Below, one piece after another: positions 35,409 to 44,778 of a DNA stretch of 64,000 bases (its first letter is position 1; every line of letters starts with the position of its first letter). The notes under the pieces are model-generated. The model worked only from the letters and a program-made list of their open reading frames with translations. It was not told where the DNA came from and did not search any database. Position numbers and translations under genes: made by a program. The stretch spans positions 3,882-67,881 of the forward strand of contig NZ_CALUDM010000003.1 in assembly GCF_943914805.1 (NCBI RefSeq), given 5' to 3'. Source of the stretch: an uncultured Acinetobacter sp. Lineage in GTDB: Bacteria > Pseudomonadota > Gammaproteobacteria > Pseudomonadales > Moraxellaceae.

Positions 35409-36101
35409 ATGTCGAGCTCCAAAACTTTAAAAACGAAAGACCGAATTTTGCAGATTAGTCTGCAACTTTTTAATGAACGTGGTGAGCGTTCTGTCACGAC
35501 AAACCATATAGCTGCTGAGCTTGGGATTAGTCCTGGAAATTTGTATTACCATTTTCGCAACAAGCAAGAGATCATCAAAGAGTTGATGGAGCAGTACCAA
35601 AAAGAAACTTTAGACATGCTCTCATTACCCGATGACCGTGCAGTCAATGCAAACGATAAGATTCGTTATTTCCAAGTTTTAAGCAGTCAATTATGGGAAT
35701 TCCGTTTTTTACATCGTGATGTTTATCATTTGGTCGAGAATAACGAAGATTTTAGGAAAATTTATCCACGCTTTGCAGGCAAAGTGATGCAACAAGGGCA
35801 AAAAATTTATCATGCCTTTGTTGAAGCAGGCTTAATGCAAATGACGCCTTCAGAAATCGAAGCTTTAATTATCAATATTTGGATTGTACTGACCAACTGG
35901 ACTAATTTTTTATATATGTCTGGGCATTTGAGCGATTCAAATCATTTGGATGAAAAGTGGATTTGGCAAGCTTTGCGACAAATGGTGTTTCTAGAAGGCC
36001 CATATTTACGTGGTGAAAGCCGTGAAACCTATGAGCGCTTATTGGAAAGTTTTGGTTCTTCCGAATTATTTGCCAGTTTATCGTCTATTCAGCAAGATTG
36101 A
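35409..36101 (+). CDS. TetR-family transcriptional regulator
   Basis: 230 residues. The N-terminal helix-turn-helix is VTTNHIAAELGISPGNLYYHFRNKQEI (residues about 30-56). The remaining 170 residues form the helical ligand domain with RFLHRDVYHLVEN. It probably represses itself and the divergent aldehyde dehydrogenase through the palindrome at 35336; the inducer may be an aldehyde or fatty acid derivative (inference). Confidence 0.92.
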   Translation: MSSSKTLKTKDRILQISLQLFNERGERSVTTNHIAAELGISPGNLYYHFRNKQEIIKELMEQYQKETLDMLSLPDDRAVNANDKIRYFQVLSSQLWEFRFLHRDVYHLVENNEDFRKIYPRFAGKVMQQGQKIYHAFVEAGLMQMTPSEIEALIINIWIVLTNWTNFLYMSGHLSDSNHLDEKWIWQALRQMVFLEGPYLRGESRETYERLLESFGSSELFASLSSIQQD

Positions 36102-36186
36102 TCTACAACGATGATTGAAAGCTGCTAAAAAAGCGTTAGAATATTCGGCTGTTTTTAAAGTTAACTTATAAGTGATATACATCAAC

Positions 36187-37053
36187 ATGAACATGACCAC
36201 TGCCAACACAGCACGTTTACTGATTACTTGTGAAGACAAGCCTGGTATCGTGCAAGCTGTATCGAGCTTTTTGTATCATCAAGGCGCAAATATTACCGCG
36301 CTTGATCAATATGCGACAGAAGCTCAGGGTGGACGTTACTTTATGCGTGTTGAGTTCGAATTGGATCATTTACAAACACGTCGTGATAGTTTGCTTCAGA
36401 CTTTTGCAACGAATGTTGCTGAGCGTTATGCAATGCATTGGCGTTTGGCGCTCGTAAGTGATACTAAAAAAGTCGGTATTTTAGTGTCTAAAGTTGACCA
36501 TGCTTTGCTTGAGCTGTTATGGCGTCATTCACGTGGTGGATTGCCGTGTGAAATTACTCAGGTAGTTTCTAACCACGAAGATTTACGTGAGTCAGTTGAG
36601 AACTTCGGCATTCCATTTTATGTTGTTCCTGTCAATAAAGAGAACAAACGTGAAGCGTATGCTCAGATTGATGAGTTGATGCAAGGCAATGACTTATTGG
36701 TTCTTGCACGTTATATGCAAATTTTGGATGAAGAATTTGTTCAAAAATGGGAAATGAAAATTATCAATATTCATCATTCATTCTTACCTGCATTTGTCGG
36801 CGCAAATCCGTATAAGCAAGCATATGAAAAGGGTGTGAAGTTGATTGGTGCAACAGCGCATTATGTGACTGCCGATTTAGACCAAGGTCCGATTATTGAG
36901 CAAGATGTAGAACGTGTAAATCATGATTTTACAGTTGAACAATTACGTGAGTTAGGTCAAGACGTAGAGCGAAATGTTTTAGCAAGAGCGGTAAAATGGC
37001 ATCTTGAAGACCGTATTATTGTCGATGGAAATAAGACTGTTGTATTTCAATGA
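36187..37053 (+). CDS. purU: Formyltetrahydrofolate deformylase
   Basis: 288 residues from the ATG at 36187; another ATG at 36193 and a GTG at 36172 are possible. The N-terminal ACT domain (LLITCEDKPGIVQAVSSFLY, residues about 8-80) is followed by the formyltransferase fold with INIHHSFLPAFVGANPY (catalytic His and Asn-like motif) and ATAHYVTADLDQGPII (catalytic Asp). It releases formate from 10-formyl-THF, balancing the one-carbon pool. A terminator follows at 37097. Confidence 0.96.
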   Translation: MNMTTANTARLLITCEDKPGIVQAVSSFLYHQGANITALDQYATEAQGGRYFMRVEFELDHLQTRRDSLLQTFATNVAERYAMHWRLALVSDTKKVGILVSKVDHALLELLWRHSRGGLPCEITQVVSNHEDLRESVENFGIPFYVVPVNKENKREAYAQIDELMQGNDLLVLARYMQILDEEFVQKWEMKIINIHHSFLPAFVGANPYKQAYEKGVKLIGATAHYVTADLDQGPIIEQDVERVNHDFTVEQLRELGQDVERNVLARAVKWHLEDRIIVDGNKTVVFQ

Positions 37054-37096
37054 TATGTGAATAATACGTGAAAGTTATCGTATAAAATGTTAGAAG

Positions 37097-37124
37097 AAAA
37101 GGATGCTTAAGGCATCCTTTTTAC
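37097..37124 (+). terminator. Intrinsic terminator of purU
   Basis: AAAAGGATGC and GCATCCTTTTT pair around TTAAG, 43 bases past the stop. Confidence 0.85.
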
Positions 37125-37285
37125 ATTTTTAATTAGGAAAATCGATCATTAGCAACGAAAAAGTAGTTGCAAATGAAAACACTTCTCATTTATCATTGAA
37201 GCACTTTAGTTGTTCTATTCGATGCGCTTGATCTAGAAAATACTTTGTTTTGTAGTTTGAGTCAGTTTTAGGTATTTAGATTCTT

Positions 37286-38044
37286 ATGAGTCACTCTTCC
37301 ACAGCACCACTTCATACGCCTCCACCGATGAAGAAAAAAGTTATTGCGGCTATTTTAGCTGTAATCGTTGGTCATGTCGGTGTTCTCTGGGCTGTTAGTC
37401 AAATGAAAGCACCAGAATTACCTCAAATCAAAAAAGAACCTTTAAAAGTTAAATTTGTAAAGATTAAAGAACCGCCACCGCCTAAAGAGCTTCCTAAGCC
37501 GAAAGAACCACCAAAACCTAAACAAGTTAAGATTGTTGAAAAAGAGTTACCACCACCACCGAAAAAAGTGGAAAAGATTGTAGAAGTCAAAAAAACTGAA
37601 ACCAAGAAAGTTGTAGAGAAAACTGTAAAAGCAGAACCTGCACCTGTGGTTTCAACGACAGTGACGACAACAGTCACAGCAAAAACTACACCAAAGGTTG
37701 AACCTGAACCCGCTCCAAAAGCTGAAAAAGTAGCTGAGCCAATACAATCTTCTCCAAAAAGTGTTTCTATTGGTGGAAGTGGCGTGCAATGGAGCCGATC
37801 TCCAAAATTGAGTTTTAAATCAAGTGAATTAACAAGTAGCTGTCGTGTTGTTATTTCAATTAAAGCCAATGAGAAGGGTAGTGTAACCAGTGCCAGTGTA
37901 AAGAATTCAAGCTGTAGTCCTGAATTGACCAATAAAGTTTCAACTTCAGTTCGCAATGCAAAATTTAAACCTTATAAAGAAAATGGTATCGCTTATCCAA
38001 TTAGTGCAGAGCAACCATTTGATTTAACACCGACTACAAGATAA
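37286..38044 (+). CDS. tonB: TonB energy-transducing protein
   Basis: 252 residues. One membrane helix (residues about 18-37, with the conserved His of VGHVGVLW) is followed by a long Pro-Lys/Pro-Glu rigid spacer (EPPPPKELPKPKEPP) and the C-terminal TonB domain from about 165 (VQWSRSPKLSF onward). It transmits proton-motive force from ExbB-ExbD to outer-membrane receptors such as the PiuA-type receptor at 61029. The C-terminal domain has a pair of Cys that may form a disulfide. First gene of tonB-exbB-exbD. Confidence 0.93.
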   Translation: MSHSSTAPLHTPPPMKKKVIAAILAVIVGHVGVLWAVSQMKAPELPQIKKEPLKVKFVKIKEPPPPKELPKPKEPPKPKQVKIVEKELPPPPKKVEKIVEVKKTETKKVVEKTVKAEPAPVVSTTVTTTVTAKTTPKVEPEPAPKAEKVAEPIQSSPKSVSIGGSGVQWSRSPKLSFKSSELTSSCRVVISIKANEKGSVTSASVKNSSCSPELTNKVSTSVRNAKFKPYKENGIAYPISAEQPFDLTPTTR

Positions 38045-38056
38045 TAGGAGTTCTAT

Positions 38057-38680
38057 ATGAACTTTTCAGTTTATTGGCAACATGCTGATGCAGTCAGTAA
38101 AACACTGTATTTCGTGTTATTGGCAATGTCTATCGCAACGTGGACTGTGTTCATTCTGCGTATTTTAGGCACTCGCCAACTCAAGCAAATTGCTCAGGCT
38201 CAATTGACTCAAGCAATGGCTGCATTAAAAGCTAAACTTGCGCCATTAGGTTTTGAACAGCGTAAAGCAGTTGCTGAACAAGCTTTATTACGTCAAATTT
38301 CAGTAGAAAAAGCCAATGCTGAAAAAGGTGTTTCTGTTTTAGGAACAATAGCTTCACTTGCTCCGTTTGTCGGTTTATTCGGTACAGTGTGGGGGATTTT
38401 CCATGCATTGGTTGCTGTTGGTAAGAGTGGTCAAGCTGGTTTAGCACAAGTGGCTACTCCAGTAGGTGAAGCACTGATCATGACAGGTTTAGGTCTTGCA
38501 GTAGCGATTCCTGCGGTATTGGCTTATAACATCTGTGTTCGTTTTAACCGTACATTGTCAAATGACTTACAAGATCATGCGCATGGTTTGCTGATTGACA
38601 CGATGCTGCAACAAGATTCTTCAACTCAAAAAGTTGAATCGGCATCTACACAAAATGGTTTAGTTGGAGGTCAAGTTTAA
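38057..38680 (+). CDS. exbB: ExbB proton-channel subunit
   Basis: 207 residues, MotA/TolQ/ExbB family. Three membrane helices, at about 16-36, 108-130 and 150-172, include the APFVGLFGTVWGIFHAL block and GEALIMTGLGLAVAIPAVLAYN. AGGAG lies 7 bases before the ATG. The gene starts 12 bases after tonB and its stop overlaps the exbD ATG by one base. It forms the pentameric channel around ExbD. Confidence 0.94.
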   Translation: MNFSVYWQHADAVSKTLYFVLLAMSIATWTVFILRILGTRQLKQIAQAQLTQAMAALKAKLAPLGFEQRKAVAEQALLRQISVEKANAEKGVSVLGTIASLAPFVGLFGTVWGIFHALVAVGKSGQAGLAQVATPVGEALIMTGLGLAVAIPAVLAYNICVRFNRTLSNDLQDHAHGLLIDTMLQQDSSTQKVESASTQNGLVGGQV

Positions 38681-39084
38681 TGGGCTTTCAATTGGGAGAA
38701 GACAATGATTCTGGCATGAATGAGATGAACCTCATTCCGCTGATCGACATTATGTTGGTATTGATGATCATCTTTTTGGTGACAGCAACCGTTGCTAACC
38801 CATCGATACCATTAACCTTACCGAAGACCACGGCTGAAGTACTTGCACCGCCACCTGAAGCGATTACGATTAGTATTAATCAACAAGGTGAAGTGGCTTG
38901 GAATGATCAAATTATTACGCTTGATGAGCTGTCAAAACGCTTTGATGAAGCGGGTCAAAAGCCAGTAAAACCAGCTGTACAACTGAGAGCGGATAAAGAA
39001 TCTCGTTATGATACAGTTGCACAAGTGATGTCACGTGCAAGTGAAGCAGGTTTAAATGATCTGGCTTTTATGAGTGATAATTAA
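38680..39084 (+). CDS. exbD: ExbD
   Basis: 134 residues with one N-terminal membrane helix carrying MNLIPLIDIMLVLMIIFLVT. The Asp in PLIDI is the protonatable residue required for energy transfer. A periplasmic C-terminal domain follows. TAATG overlap with exbB implies translational coupling. Confidence 0.94.
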   Translation: MGFQLGEDNDSGMNEMNLIPLIDIMLVLMIIFLVTATVANPSIPLTLPKTTAEVLAPPPEAITISINQQGEVAWNDQIITLDELSKRFDEAGQKPVKPAVQLRADKESRYDTVAQVMSRASEAGLNDLAFMSDN

Positions 39085-39124
39085 TTCAATCATTATTCTA
39101 TTTGAACAGTGAAATTTTGATATT

Positions 39125-39158
39125 AAAAAGCGATCTAAACAAGATCGCTTTTTTTAAT
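39125..39158. terminator. Bidirectional terminator between exbD and msrA
   Basis: AAAGCGATCT and AGATCGCTTT pair around AAACA, with long A and T runs on the two sides. Confidence 0.92.
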
Positions 39159-39179
39159 TCAATGATTTAGTTGAGTGAG

Positions 39180-39698
39180 CTATTTAAGTAAATCTTGGAA
39201 TTTTGTCCGTAACTTTAAAAGTTTCGGTGGGATCGAGAAGTTACAATAGCCTTGAGATGGATTTTTAGCGAAGAAGTTTTGATGATATTCTTCAGCAGGA
39301 TAGAATGTAGGACTTGGGCTAAGTTCAGTAACGATTGGCAAGCCATCTGCTTTTAATTGCTCAATATATTGCTCAGCTTCAGCTTTTTGTTGTTCATTAA
39401 AATAATAAATAACAGAGCGATACTGTGTGCCAATATCATTGCCCTGACGGTTTAATGTGGTTGGATCATGGATTGCAAAAAACACATCAAGCAATTGTTT
39501 AAAAGTAATTTGGGCTTCATCAAAATCAACCAAAATCACTTCAGCATGTCCAGTATTACCTGTACAAATGTCTTCATAACTTGGATCTTGGGTGACACCG
39601 CCTGCATAACCACTTACTACTTTTTCTACACCTTTTAATTGTAGAAAAACAGATTCAGTACACCAAAAACATCCACCACCCAAAAGTGCTTGTTGCAT
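39180..39698 (-). CDS. msrA: Peptide methionine sulfoxide reductase A
   Basis: 172 residues. The catalytic motif is GGGCFWC (Cys10; Cys13 resolving candidate), followed by the YAGG and [12 protein letters not shown] blocks. It reduces methionine S-sulfoxide in proteins. Without a signal peptide, it is cytoplasmic. The frame is complete and of normal short MsrA length. Confidence 0.96.
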   Translation of the reverse strand: MQQALLGGGCFWCTESVFLQLKGVEKVVSGYAGGVTQDPSYEDICTGNTGHAEVILVDFDEAQITFKQLLDVFFAIHDPTTLNRQGNDIGTQYRSVIYYFNEQQKAEAEQYIEQLKADGLPIVTELSPSPTFYPAEEYHQNFFAKNPSQGYCNFSIPPKLLKLRTKFQDLLK

Positions 39699-39843
39699 TG
39701 TGCCATCCTTTAATTATAAATACTGACTATTGAGAATATAGAAAATTTACGTGAATTACTCATATAAAATTGATCTTAAAACGTAACAAGATTATGAGTT
39801 TCAAAACCCTGTTCAATCAAATTTCTATGGAGTGCTATGCTCT

Positions 39844-40287
39844 TTATGGTGTCGTGGTTGTGTATTGCAATAGGCGATTGCCATGTTTATCTAATAGCTT
39901 AAGCGTTTTGTCATACACTTGGTAAGCGGTCACTTTATTGAGGGCTTCGTTATAGTTGTTACTAAGTTGCATGTCTTTGCACAACATTTTGCTTGATGCT
40001 AATTGACCTAAATTTATATGCTCTCCTTTGATCGCATAGAGTCCCATTAAACGATTACAACCATCTGTACCACTGACACGTAAATCTGATCCGAATTGAA
40101 TATTGGGCACAATACGTGACGCTGCATTTGCCTTATATTCAGTCGCACCAATATAAGTAAGTACCCAATTTTTATTCTGCAATAAACTTAAATTCTTCGC
40201 TTGCTGGTCCTGACTTGGCATAGATGTACATCCTGCTGCCAATAAAGTTGAGGTGATTAAAGCGGTCGCAATTGCAGATTTCAACAT
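39844..40287 (-). CDS. META-domain (HslJ-like) lipoprotein
   Basis: 147 residues from the ATG at 40287, which has AAGAGAA upstream; an ATG seven codons earlier puts that site inside the gene. A lipoprotein signal ends LLAAGC. The mature part is a META domain: WVLTYIGA, PNIQFGSDLRVSGTDGCNRLMG and LASSKMLC. HslJ-like proteins are envelope stress or antibiotic-tolerance proteins of unclear mechanism. Single gene. Confidence 0.85.
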   Translation of the reverse strand: MLKSAIATALITSTLLAAGCTSMPSQDQQAKNLSLLQNKNWVLTYIGATEYKANAASRIVPNIQFGSDLRVSGTDGCNRLMGLYAIKGEHINLGQLASSKMLCKDMQLSNNYNEALNKVTAYQVYDKTLKLLDKHGNRLLQYTTTTP

Positions 40288-40387
40288 AAGTATTCTCTTT
40301 AATTTCAATTGTTTTAAACGTATGGTTTTATATAAATAAAAAATATCCGAATCTTAATTTATACACAAACTAAATTACAAAATCATT

Positions 40388-41449
40388 TTATTGCGTTTGC
40401 TCTTGAGGCAAACCAAAGCGAACAACTTTTGAAAAATTAGTGCTGTTTTGGTATTTAAAATGAGCAAACTCTGCAGTTCGTGGGTTAATGTGTGCTTTGT
40501 CATACCATTGCTTCATTGTCCATTGTTGGTTTAAAGCACCTAGATCGTAAAGATAATTGGGCAAATAACCTGAAGCAAATAGACGATAATCAATAGGCAG
40601 TTTCTGGGGGGAAATGGCTTGAACCATGTCAAAAACCAAGGTCGTACAGTTACTGGTTAAAGTGTTATACCATTTTGGTGTTTTCGTCAATTGGTTTGAT
40701 TTGATTAAGTATTCTTCAAAAAGCGCTTTCATTTCAGATTTTGGCATTTTGACTGGGAAAAAATAAACCTGTTCACCACGAATATTGCTACGTGTATAGA
40801 CAATATCCTTTTCATCCGCAGCAATTAAACTCAGTTCAAACTGTCTAAAAAATCCACCAAAAGCCGAAAAGCTTTCCGTTTTTTCTTTGCGAATTTCAAT
40901 CGAAAAGACCAAAGGCTTTTGATCTGAAAAGTCGAAACTGACTAAGGTGTGGGCGATTTCGGGCCCCATCCAATAAGAGGTAATGATATTTACCCCTGTG
41001 ATGTGATCTAAATTATAAGTACGAGTATCCCAGTGTTCATCATATTGACTTTCTGAATGCCAATTGAAGTTTCGAATATTGTGAATGGTGACTAAATTAC
41101 CTTGCTGTTGATAGCTGAAAATTCTAGAAACCTCAGGACTCCATTGTCGATTTTGTTGTGCTGGAATATTGAAATACCACAATAAACTGACAATAAAGGC
41201 CAAGATATAAATCAAGCCATCCGTTTTACGATTAAGAATTTTTTTTGTGAAGTAGAGCCCTAATACACTCAGTGCAAAGCCAATCCAAATAATGATCAAT
41301 ATCGAGCTAAAAATTTCCCCGAAAGGTTGTTGAATCCAAACGGCAAAGCAGAACCAAACAGAGCTGAAAATGACAAAAAGACTAAAGAAGGAATGTATGA
41401 AAAACATTCCTAAAGTTGGAAAGAATGGTTTTTTGCCAAGGCTCTGCAT
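40388..41449 (-). CDS. DUF4105 (Lnb N-terminal papain-like) membrane protein
   Basis: 353 residues. Three membrane helices cover residues about 14-36, 44-66 and 80-92; then a large periplasmic domain with RNFNWHSESQYDEHWDTR and the Cys motif LTSNCTTLVFDM, features of the DUF4105 family related to the papain-like N-terminal domain of Lnb. Peptidase or amidase activity is an inference. It is 37 bases downstream of folA on the same strand, suggesting co-transcription with thyA-folA. Confidence 0.82.
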   Translation of the reverse strand: MQSLGKKPFFPTLGMFFIHSFFSLFVIFSSVWFCFAVWIQQPFGEIFSSILIIIWIGFALSVLGLYFTKKILNRKTDGLIYILAFIVSLLWYFNIPAQQNRQWSPEVSRIFSYQQQGNLVTIHNIRNFNWHSESQYDEHWDTRTYNLDHITGVNIITSYWMGPEIAHTLVSFDFSDQKPLVFSIEIRKEKTESFSAFGGFFRQFELSLIAADEKDIVYTRSNIRGEQVYFFPVKMPKSEMKALFEEYLIKSNQLTKTPKWYNTLTSNCTTLVFDMVQAISPQKLPIDYRLFASGYLPNYLYDLGALNQQWTMKQWYDKAHINPRTAEFAHFKYQNSTNFSKVVRFGLPQEQTQ

Positions 41450-41486
41450 AGTGAGTCATTTTTATTGAGATGGAACAAGATTACCC

Positions 41487-41999
41487 TTATTTTTGATAAG
41501 TTGCGAACTCAAATGCAATGCCTGTTTTTTCATCGATATGTGCTTCGCTGGCAATTTTTTTAAATTCTTTTGGAATTTCGGGGTAGTGTGCATCACCTTG
41601 AACATCAAGTTCGACATGGGTGAGCTCTAAACGGTCTGCAATTGTCATGGTTTGTTTAAAAATTTCACCACCACCAATGATAAAAATACTTGCAGGTTTT
41701 TCCGAAGCTTGCACATCTGGGATTGCGAGTTCTAAAGCATCTTCAATACTATGCGCTGTTTTTACGCCATCAAATGACCAATTCGTGTCACGAGTAATGA
41801 CCCAATTCACACGTTTTGGTAGCGCACGACCCATGGATTCAAGTGTTTTACGCCCCATCAGCACCACACCACCTTGGGTGATTTCTTTAAAGTGCTTGAG
41901 GTCAGCTGAAATATGCCAAGGTAGGTCATTGCCTTTGCCAATGCAGTGCTGTTGATCCATGGCAACCACATGCACAATTTCAAAATTTTTAAATGCCAT
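41487..41999 (-). CDS. folA: Dihydrofolate reductase
   Basis: 170 residues, usual length. Marks are VVAMDQQHCIGKGNDLPWHISADL at the N-terminus, LMGRKTLESMG (NADPH site) and IFIIGGGEIFKQT. It regenerates tetrahydrofolate after ThyA. It lies 95 bases after thyA on the same strand. Confidence 0.97.
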   Translation of the reverse strand: MAFKNFEIVHVVAMDQQHCIGKGNDLPWHISADLKHFKEITQGGVVLMGRKTLESMGRALPKRVNWVITRDTNWSFDGVKTAHSIEDALELAIPDVQASEKPASIFIIGGGEIFKQTMTIADRLELTHVELDVQGDAHYPEIPKEFKKIASEAHIDEKTGIAFEFATYQK

Positions 42000-42094
42000 A
42001 ACGTACTCGTTCTAATCGTTCCCAACCTCTTTTTGTTCATTGTCAAAGAGAGGTGGTTTTCCCTCGTTCAAGGAAATGAAGGTATTTTATAAAA

Positions 42095-42937
42095 TTAAAC
42101 TGCCACAGGAGCTTTAATTGCAGGATGCGACTCATAACCTACAATTTCAATATCTTCAAATTTGAAATCGAAAATATCTGTAATTTCAGGATTTAATTTG
42201 AGTTGGCATAGTGCTAAAGGATCACGAGTAAGCTGTAATTTGGCTTGTTCAAAATGATTGACATATAAATGCGTATCACCGCCTGTCCAAACAAAGTCAC
42301 CTACACCTAAGCCACAAACCTGAGCAATCATGTGTGTGAGTAGGGCATAACTGGCAATGTTAAACGGTACACCTAAGAAAACGTCAGCACTACGTTGATA
42401 CAGTTGGCAAGAGAGCTTTCCATCCTGAACAAAGAATTGGAAAAGGGTATGACATGGCGGTAATGCGACATTACCTGCTTCATTCGGATTCCAGCCTGAA
42501 ACGATTAAACGACGTGAATTAGGATTGGTTTTGATTTCATTAATTAACCATTTAATTTGATCAAAGCCGTCATTTTCATACAAACCATTGTCTAATTTGG
42601 TTGCGCCAAAGTTACGCCATTGATGACCATAGACTGGCCCCAATTCACCTTCAGGACGTCCAAAACGAGCAGTTTGTTCCGCAGTCGACCATTCATCCCA
42701 AATAGAAACTTTGTTGTCTTTTAGATATTGAACGTTGGTGTCGCCTTTTAAAAACCACAGTAGCTCAATTACGATTGAACGGAAATGCACTTTTTTTGTG
42801 GTTAATAATGGGAAGCCTTTAGAAAGGTCAAAACGCATCTGATGACCAAATACAGAACGTGTACCCGTACCTGTACGATCACCTTTGTCACCGCCATTGT
42901 CTAGGATATGTTGTAAGAGGTCTAAATACGCTTTCAT
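42095..42937 (-). CDS. thyA: Thymidylate synthase
   Basis: 280 residues from the ATG at 42937 ([16 protein letters not shown]); 24 longer codons upstream do not fit the family. GGA precedes it. It contains [19 protein letters not shown], the active-site [13 protein letters not shown] (nucleophile Cys) and [18 protein letters not shown]. It converts dUMP to dTMP and forms a functional pair with folA. Confidence 0.97.
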   Translation of the reverse strand: MKAYLDLLQHILDNGGDKGDRTGTGTRSVFGHQMRFDLSKGFPLLTTKKVHFRSIVIELLWFLKGDTNVQYLKDNKVSIWDEWSTAEQTARFGRPEGELGPVYGHQWRNFGATKLDNGLYENDGFDQIKWLINEIKTNPNSRRLIVSGWNPNEAGNVALPPCHTLFQFFVQDGKLSCQLYQRSADVFLGVPFNIASYALLTHMIAQVCGLGVGDFVWTGGDTHLYVNHFEQAKLQLTRDPLALCQLKLNPEITDIFDFKFEDIEIVGYESHPAIKAPVAV

Positions 42938-43192
42938 AAATTTTCCAATCTGAGGATGAATCATTGCATGAAGAGAGACAGATTCGGTCACCCTAACAAG
43001 GATTCTCACTGCTTCTAAATGACATCCGAGTTTATACTAATCTGACAATTTTATTAAGCCTGATTGATTTTAGTCTAACTAATTTCAGATTATTTTTATT
43101 GCCATCATCTTGTATCAAAACCTTGTATTCATATATTGGAAATTTCTGTTATGAGCATCAGTTGGAATCTGCTTCCTGCATTTTAAGAAAGT
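42938..43192. other. thyA upstream region
   Basis: AT-rich upstream region of thyA without recognised structure. Together with 43394-43646 it makes a sparsely coding stretch of about 700 bases. Confidence 0.45.
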
Positions 43193-43393
43193 ATGATTTT
43201 TCTAAAGGGTTTTATAAGGACAATAGTTGCAGATCTAAAATTTCGCTCAATAGTGAAAATTTTAAGCAATGGAGATAAGTTTTTTTATTTTAAAATGACA
43301 GAGTTAGGGAATGAATCTACTATTTTAAAAAGTAAAAATGTGACTGAATTGACATTAAAAGCTATTGATTCAATTGATTTATTTTTTGACTGA
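43193..43393 (+). CDS. Possible small protein of unknown function
   Basis: A 66-residue frame with AAGAAAG 3 bases before the ATG. The product is polar and charged with a strand-rich look (DLKFRSIVKILSNGDKFFYF). It resembles no family I know, and low GC makes a chance frame plausible. A 250-base gap separates it from the amidase-like gene. Confidence 0.3.
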   Translation: MIFLKGFIRTIVADLKFRSIVKILSNGDKFFYFKMTELGNESTILKSKNVTELTLKAIDSIDLFFD

Positions 43394-43646
43394 TACGGCT
43401 TAGATTACATTTAATGTGTGGTTGTTTTTTGATCAATTAAACTTAATGGTGAATGCGTACAATTCTAGTGGTTTCAGTCAGTTAAAAAATAATAAATGAG
43501 ATTTATTAACACTTACATATTTTTTTACATGTTTTTAATCTACTTTTTAAGTTTCGCTTATTAGTATGCTTTGCTTATGAAATGTTGTTATTGGTTTAGA
43601 CAAGGGTGTTTTAACCAATTCATGATGCGAAGTTTGAGGATTAGGC

Positions 43647-44174
43647 ATGATTTACGACCATAATGTTAATATGAATGAATACGTGAGCCCCACGGTTCAT
43701 ATTCAGATACGATCGGAAAATCAAAATAATACATTCCAACCAGAACAATACTTAAAAAACAAAGCATTAGAAAACTTTAAAAGTAAAACTGAAGATTTTA
43801 AACAAGAAAGCCTGATCGATATTGAAAAATTCACTCAAAAGCTTGTCAGTATGTCACGCAGTACTACAGCGCATCGTTGTGCAAGATATGTGCGTATCGC
43901 ATTACAATCAGCAGGTGCACGTTTTTCTGATCATCCAGTAGCCGCTTCTGATTGGGGCAGCACATTGACAGAAATCGGTTACAAGAAAATCCGTCCTGAT
44001 TTTGATAATCCTCAAGAAGGCGATATTTATATTATCAACCGAACAAGCCGTCACCGTTATGGACATATTGCTGGATTTACGGGTTCACAATGGGTTTCAG
44101 ACTTTAGACAGCGTAGCTATGATGTATATAAAGATCCAAACGTGACATATGAATATTACCGTTTAAATGCTTAA
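43647..44174 (+). CDS. CHAP-like / type VI-type amidase domain protein
   Basis: 175 residues, no signal peptide. The N-terminal about 65 residues are a polar, disordered-looking leader. From about 70 a papain-like amidase follows: HRCARYVRIALQSAG provides the nucleophile Cys and RYGHIAGFTG the His, with PQEGDIYIINRT between. This layout (C-A-R-x-V-R-x-A-L with downstream GHIAGF) is shared by CHAP and Tae-type peptidoglycan amidases. Lacking an export signal, it could be a type VI effector or a phage-derived lysin. A terminator follows at 44257. Confidence 0.7.
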   Translation: MIYDHNVNMNEYVSPTVHIQIRSENQNNTFQPEQYLKNKALENFKSKTEDFKQESLIDIEKFTQKLVSMSRSTTAHRCARYVRIALQSAGARFSDHPVAASDWGSTLTEIGYKKIRPDFDNPQEGDIYIINRTSRHRYGHIAGFTGSQWVSDFRQRSYDVYKDPNVTYEYYRLNA

Positions 44175-44256
44175 TCTATTAATCTAAAAGTGATGCAGGT
44201 TACAGAGCAAATGGATTTCTGTTGTAATTGAATCTGTGAAATAGATTGAAATAGAT

Positions 44257-44295
44257 AAAAAAGGAAGCGATTTAAGAAAACCGCTTCCTTTTTTA
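44257..44295. terminator. Bidirectional terminator
   Basis: AAGGAAGCG and CGCTTCCTT, a perfect 9-bp stem extended by AT pairs, with A and T runs on both sides, between the convergent amidase-like and membrane protein genes. Confidence 0.92.
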
Positions 44296-44303
44296 TTCAA
44301 ATT

Positions 44304-44675
44304 TTATTCAAAACGTTTTTGGCGGCTTTCGTAAATAGAAAGCACGAATAAACCTAAAGCCACAAATCCCAAAGCTTGAATCGCTGTGAATAGTTTATGT
44401 GTGTTTGGTAAGAAGAAGACTAAACATAAGAAAGCGAAGATTGGAAATACGAAAAATAAAAGTTTAAAACGGTTTAAAGAAGAAGATGTTGTTGTAAGTT
44501 TAATGCTTATTTTTCTAATGATATGAATGCTCATTCCAATTACCAAGCTGAAAAAGGTAAATATTGGACTGAGTTTCTCAAAGCTAGAACAATAATAAAT
44601 GATGGCACAGGTGATGATTGAAACGATCAATTTGGTTTGTCGTGTGCAACGTTCTGAATACCAAAAATCTAACAT
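44304..44675 (-). CDS. Small integral membrane protein, paralogue of the next
   Basis: 123 residues with four hydrophobic helices (about 15-32, 37-54, 70-88 and 97-113). The start MLDFWYSERCTRQTKLIV aligns with MLEFWFDPKVSIAKKLLF of the 44779 gene, and the helix layout matches, so these are tandem duplicates. Position next to the amidase-like gene is suggestive, but known amidase immunity proteins are mostly periplasmic rather than polytopic. Function unknown. Confidence 0.65.
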   Translation of the reverse strand: MLDFWYSERCTRQTKLIVSIITCAIIYYCSSFEKLSPIFTFFSLVIGMSIHIIRKISIKLTTTSSSLNRFKLLFFVFPIFAFLCLVFFLPNTHKLFTAIQALGFVALGLFVLSIYESRQKRFE

Positions 44676-44778
44676 ATTGAGTTGTCATCATTCGCTTGAG
44701 TGGAGGTTATTCTATATTTATGAATAATTGCATCAATATAAAAACTTAGTTTATTGAAATCAGTTGAGAAATCTTAAC

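Noticed and set aside
37181..37200. Possible Fur box upstream of tonB
   Set aside because: Only one half (AATGATAA on the minus strand) matches the Fur consensus; the other half does not. Expected biologically, but too weak to call.
42040..42075. Hairpin between thyA and folA
   Set aside because: ACCTCT/AGAGGT stem with no T-run; folA and thyA probably share a transcript through it.
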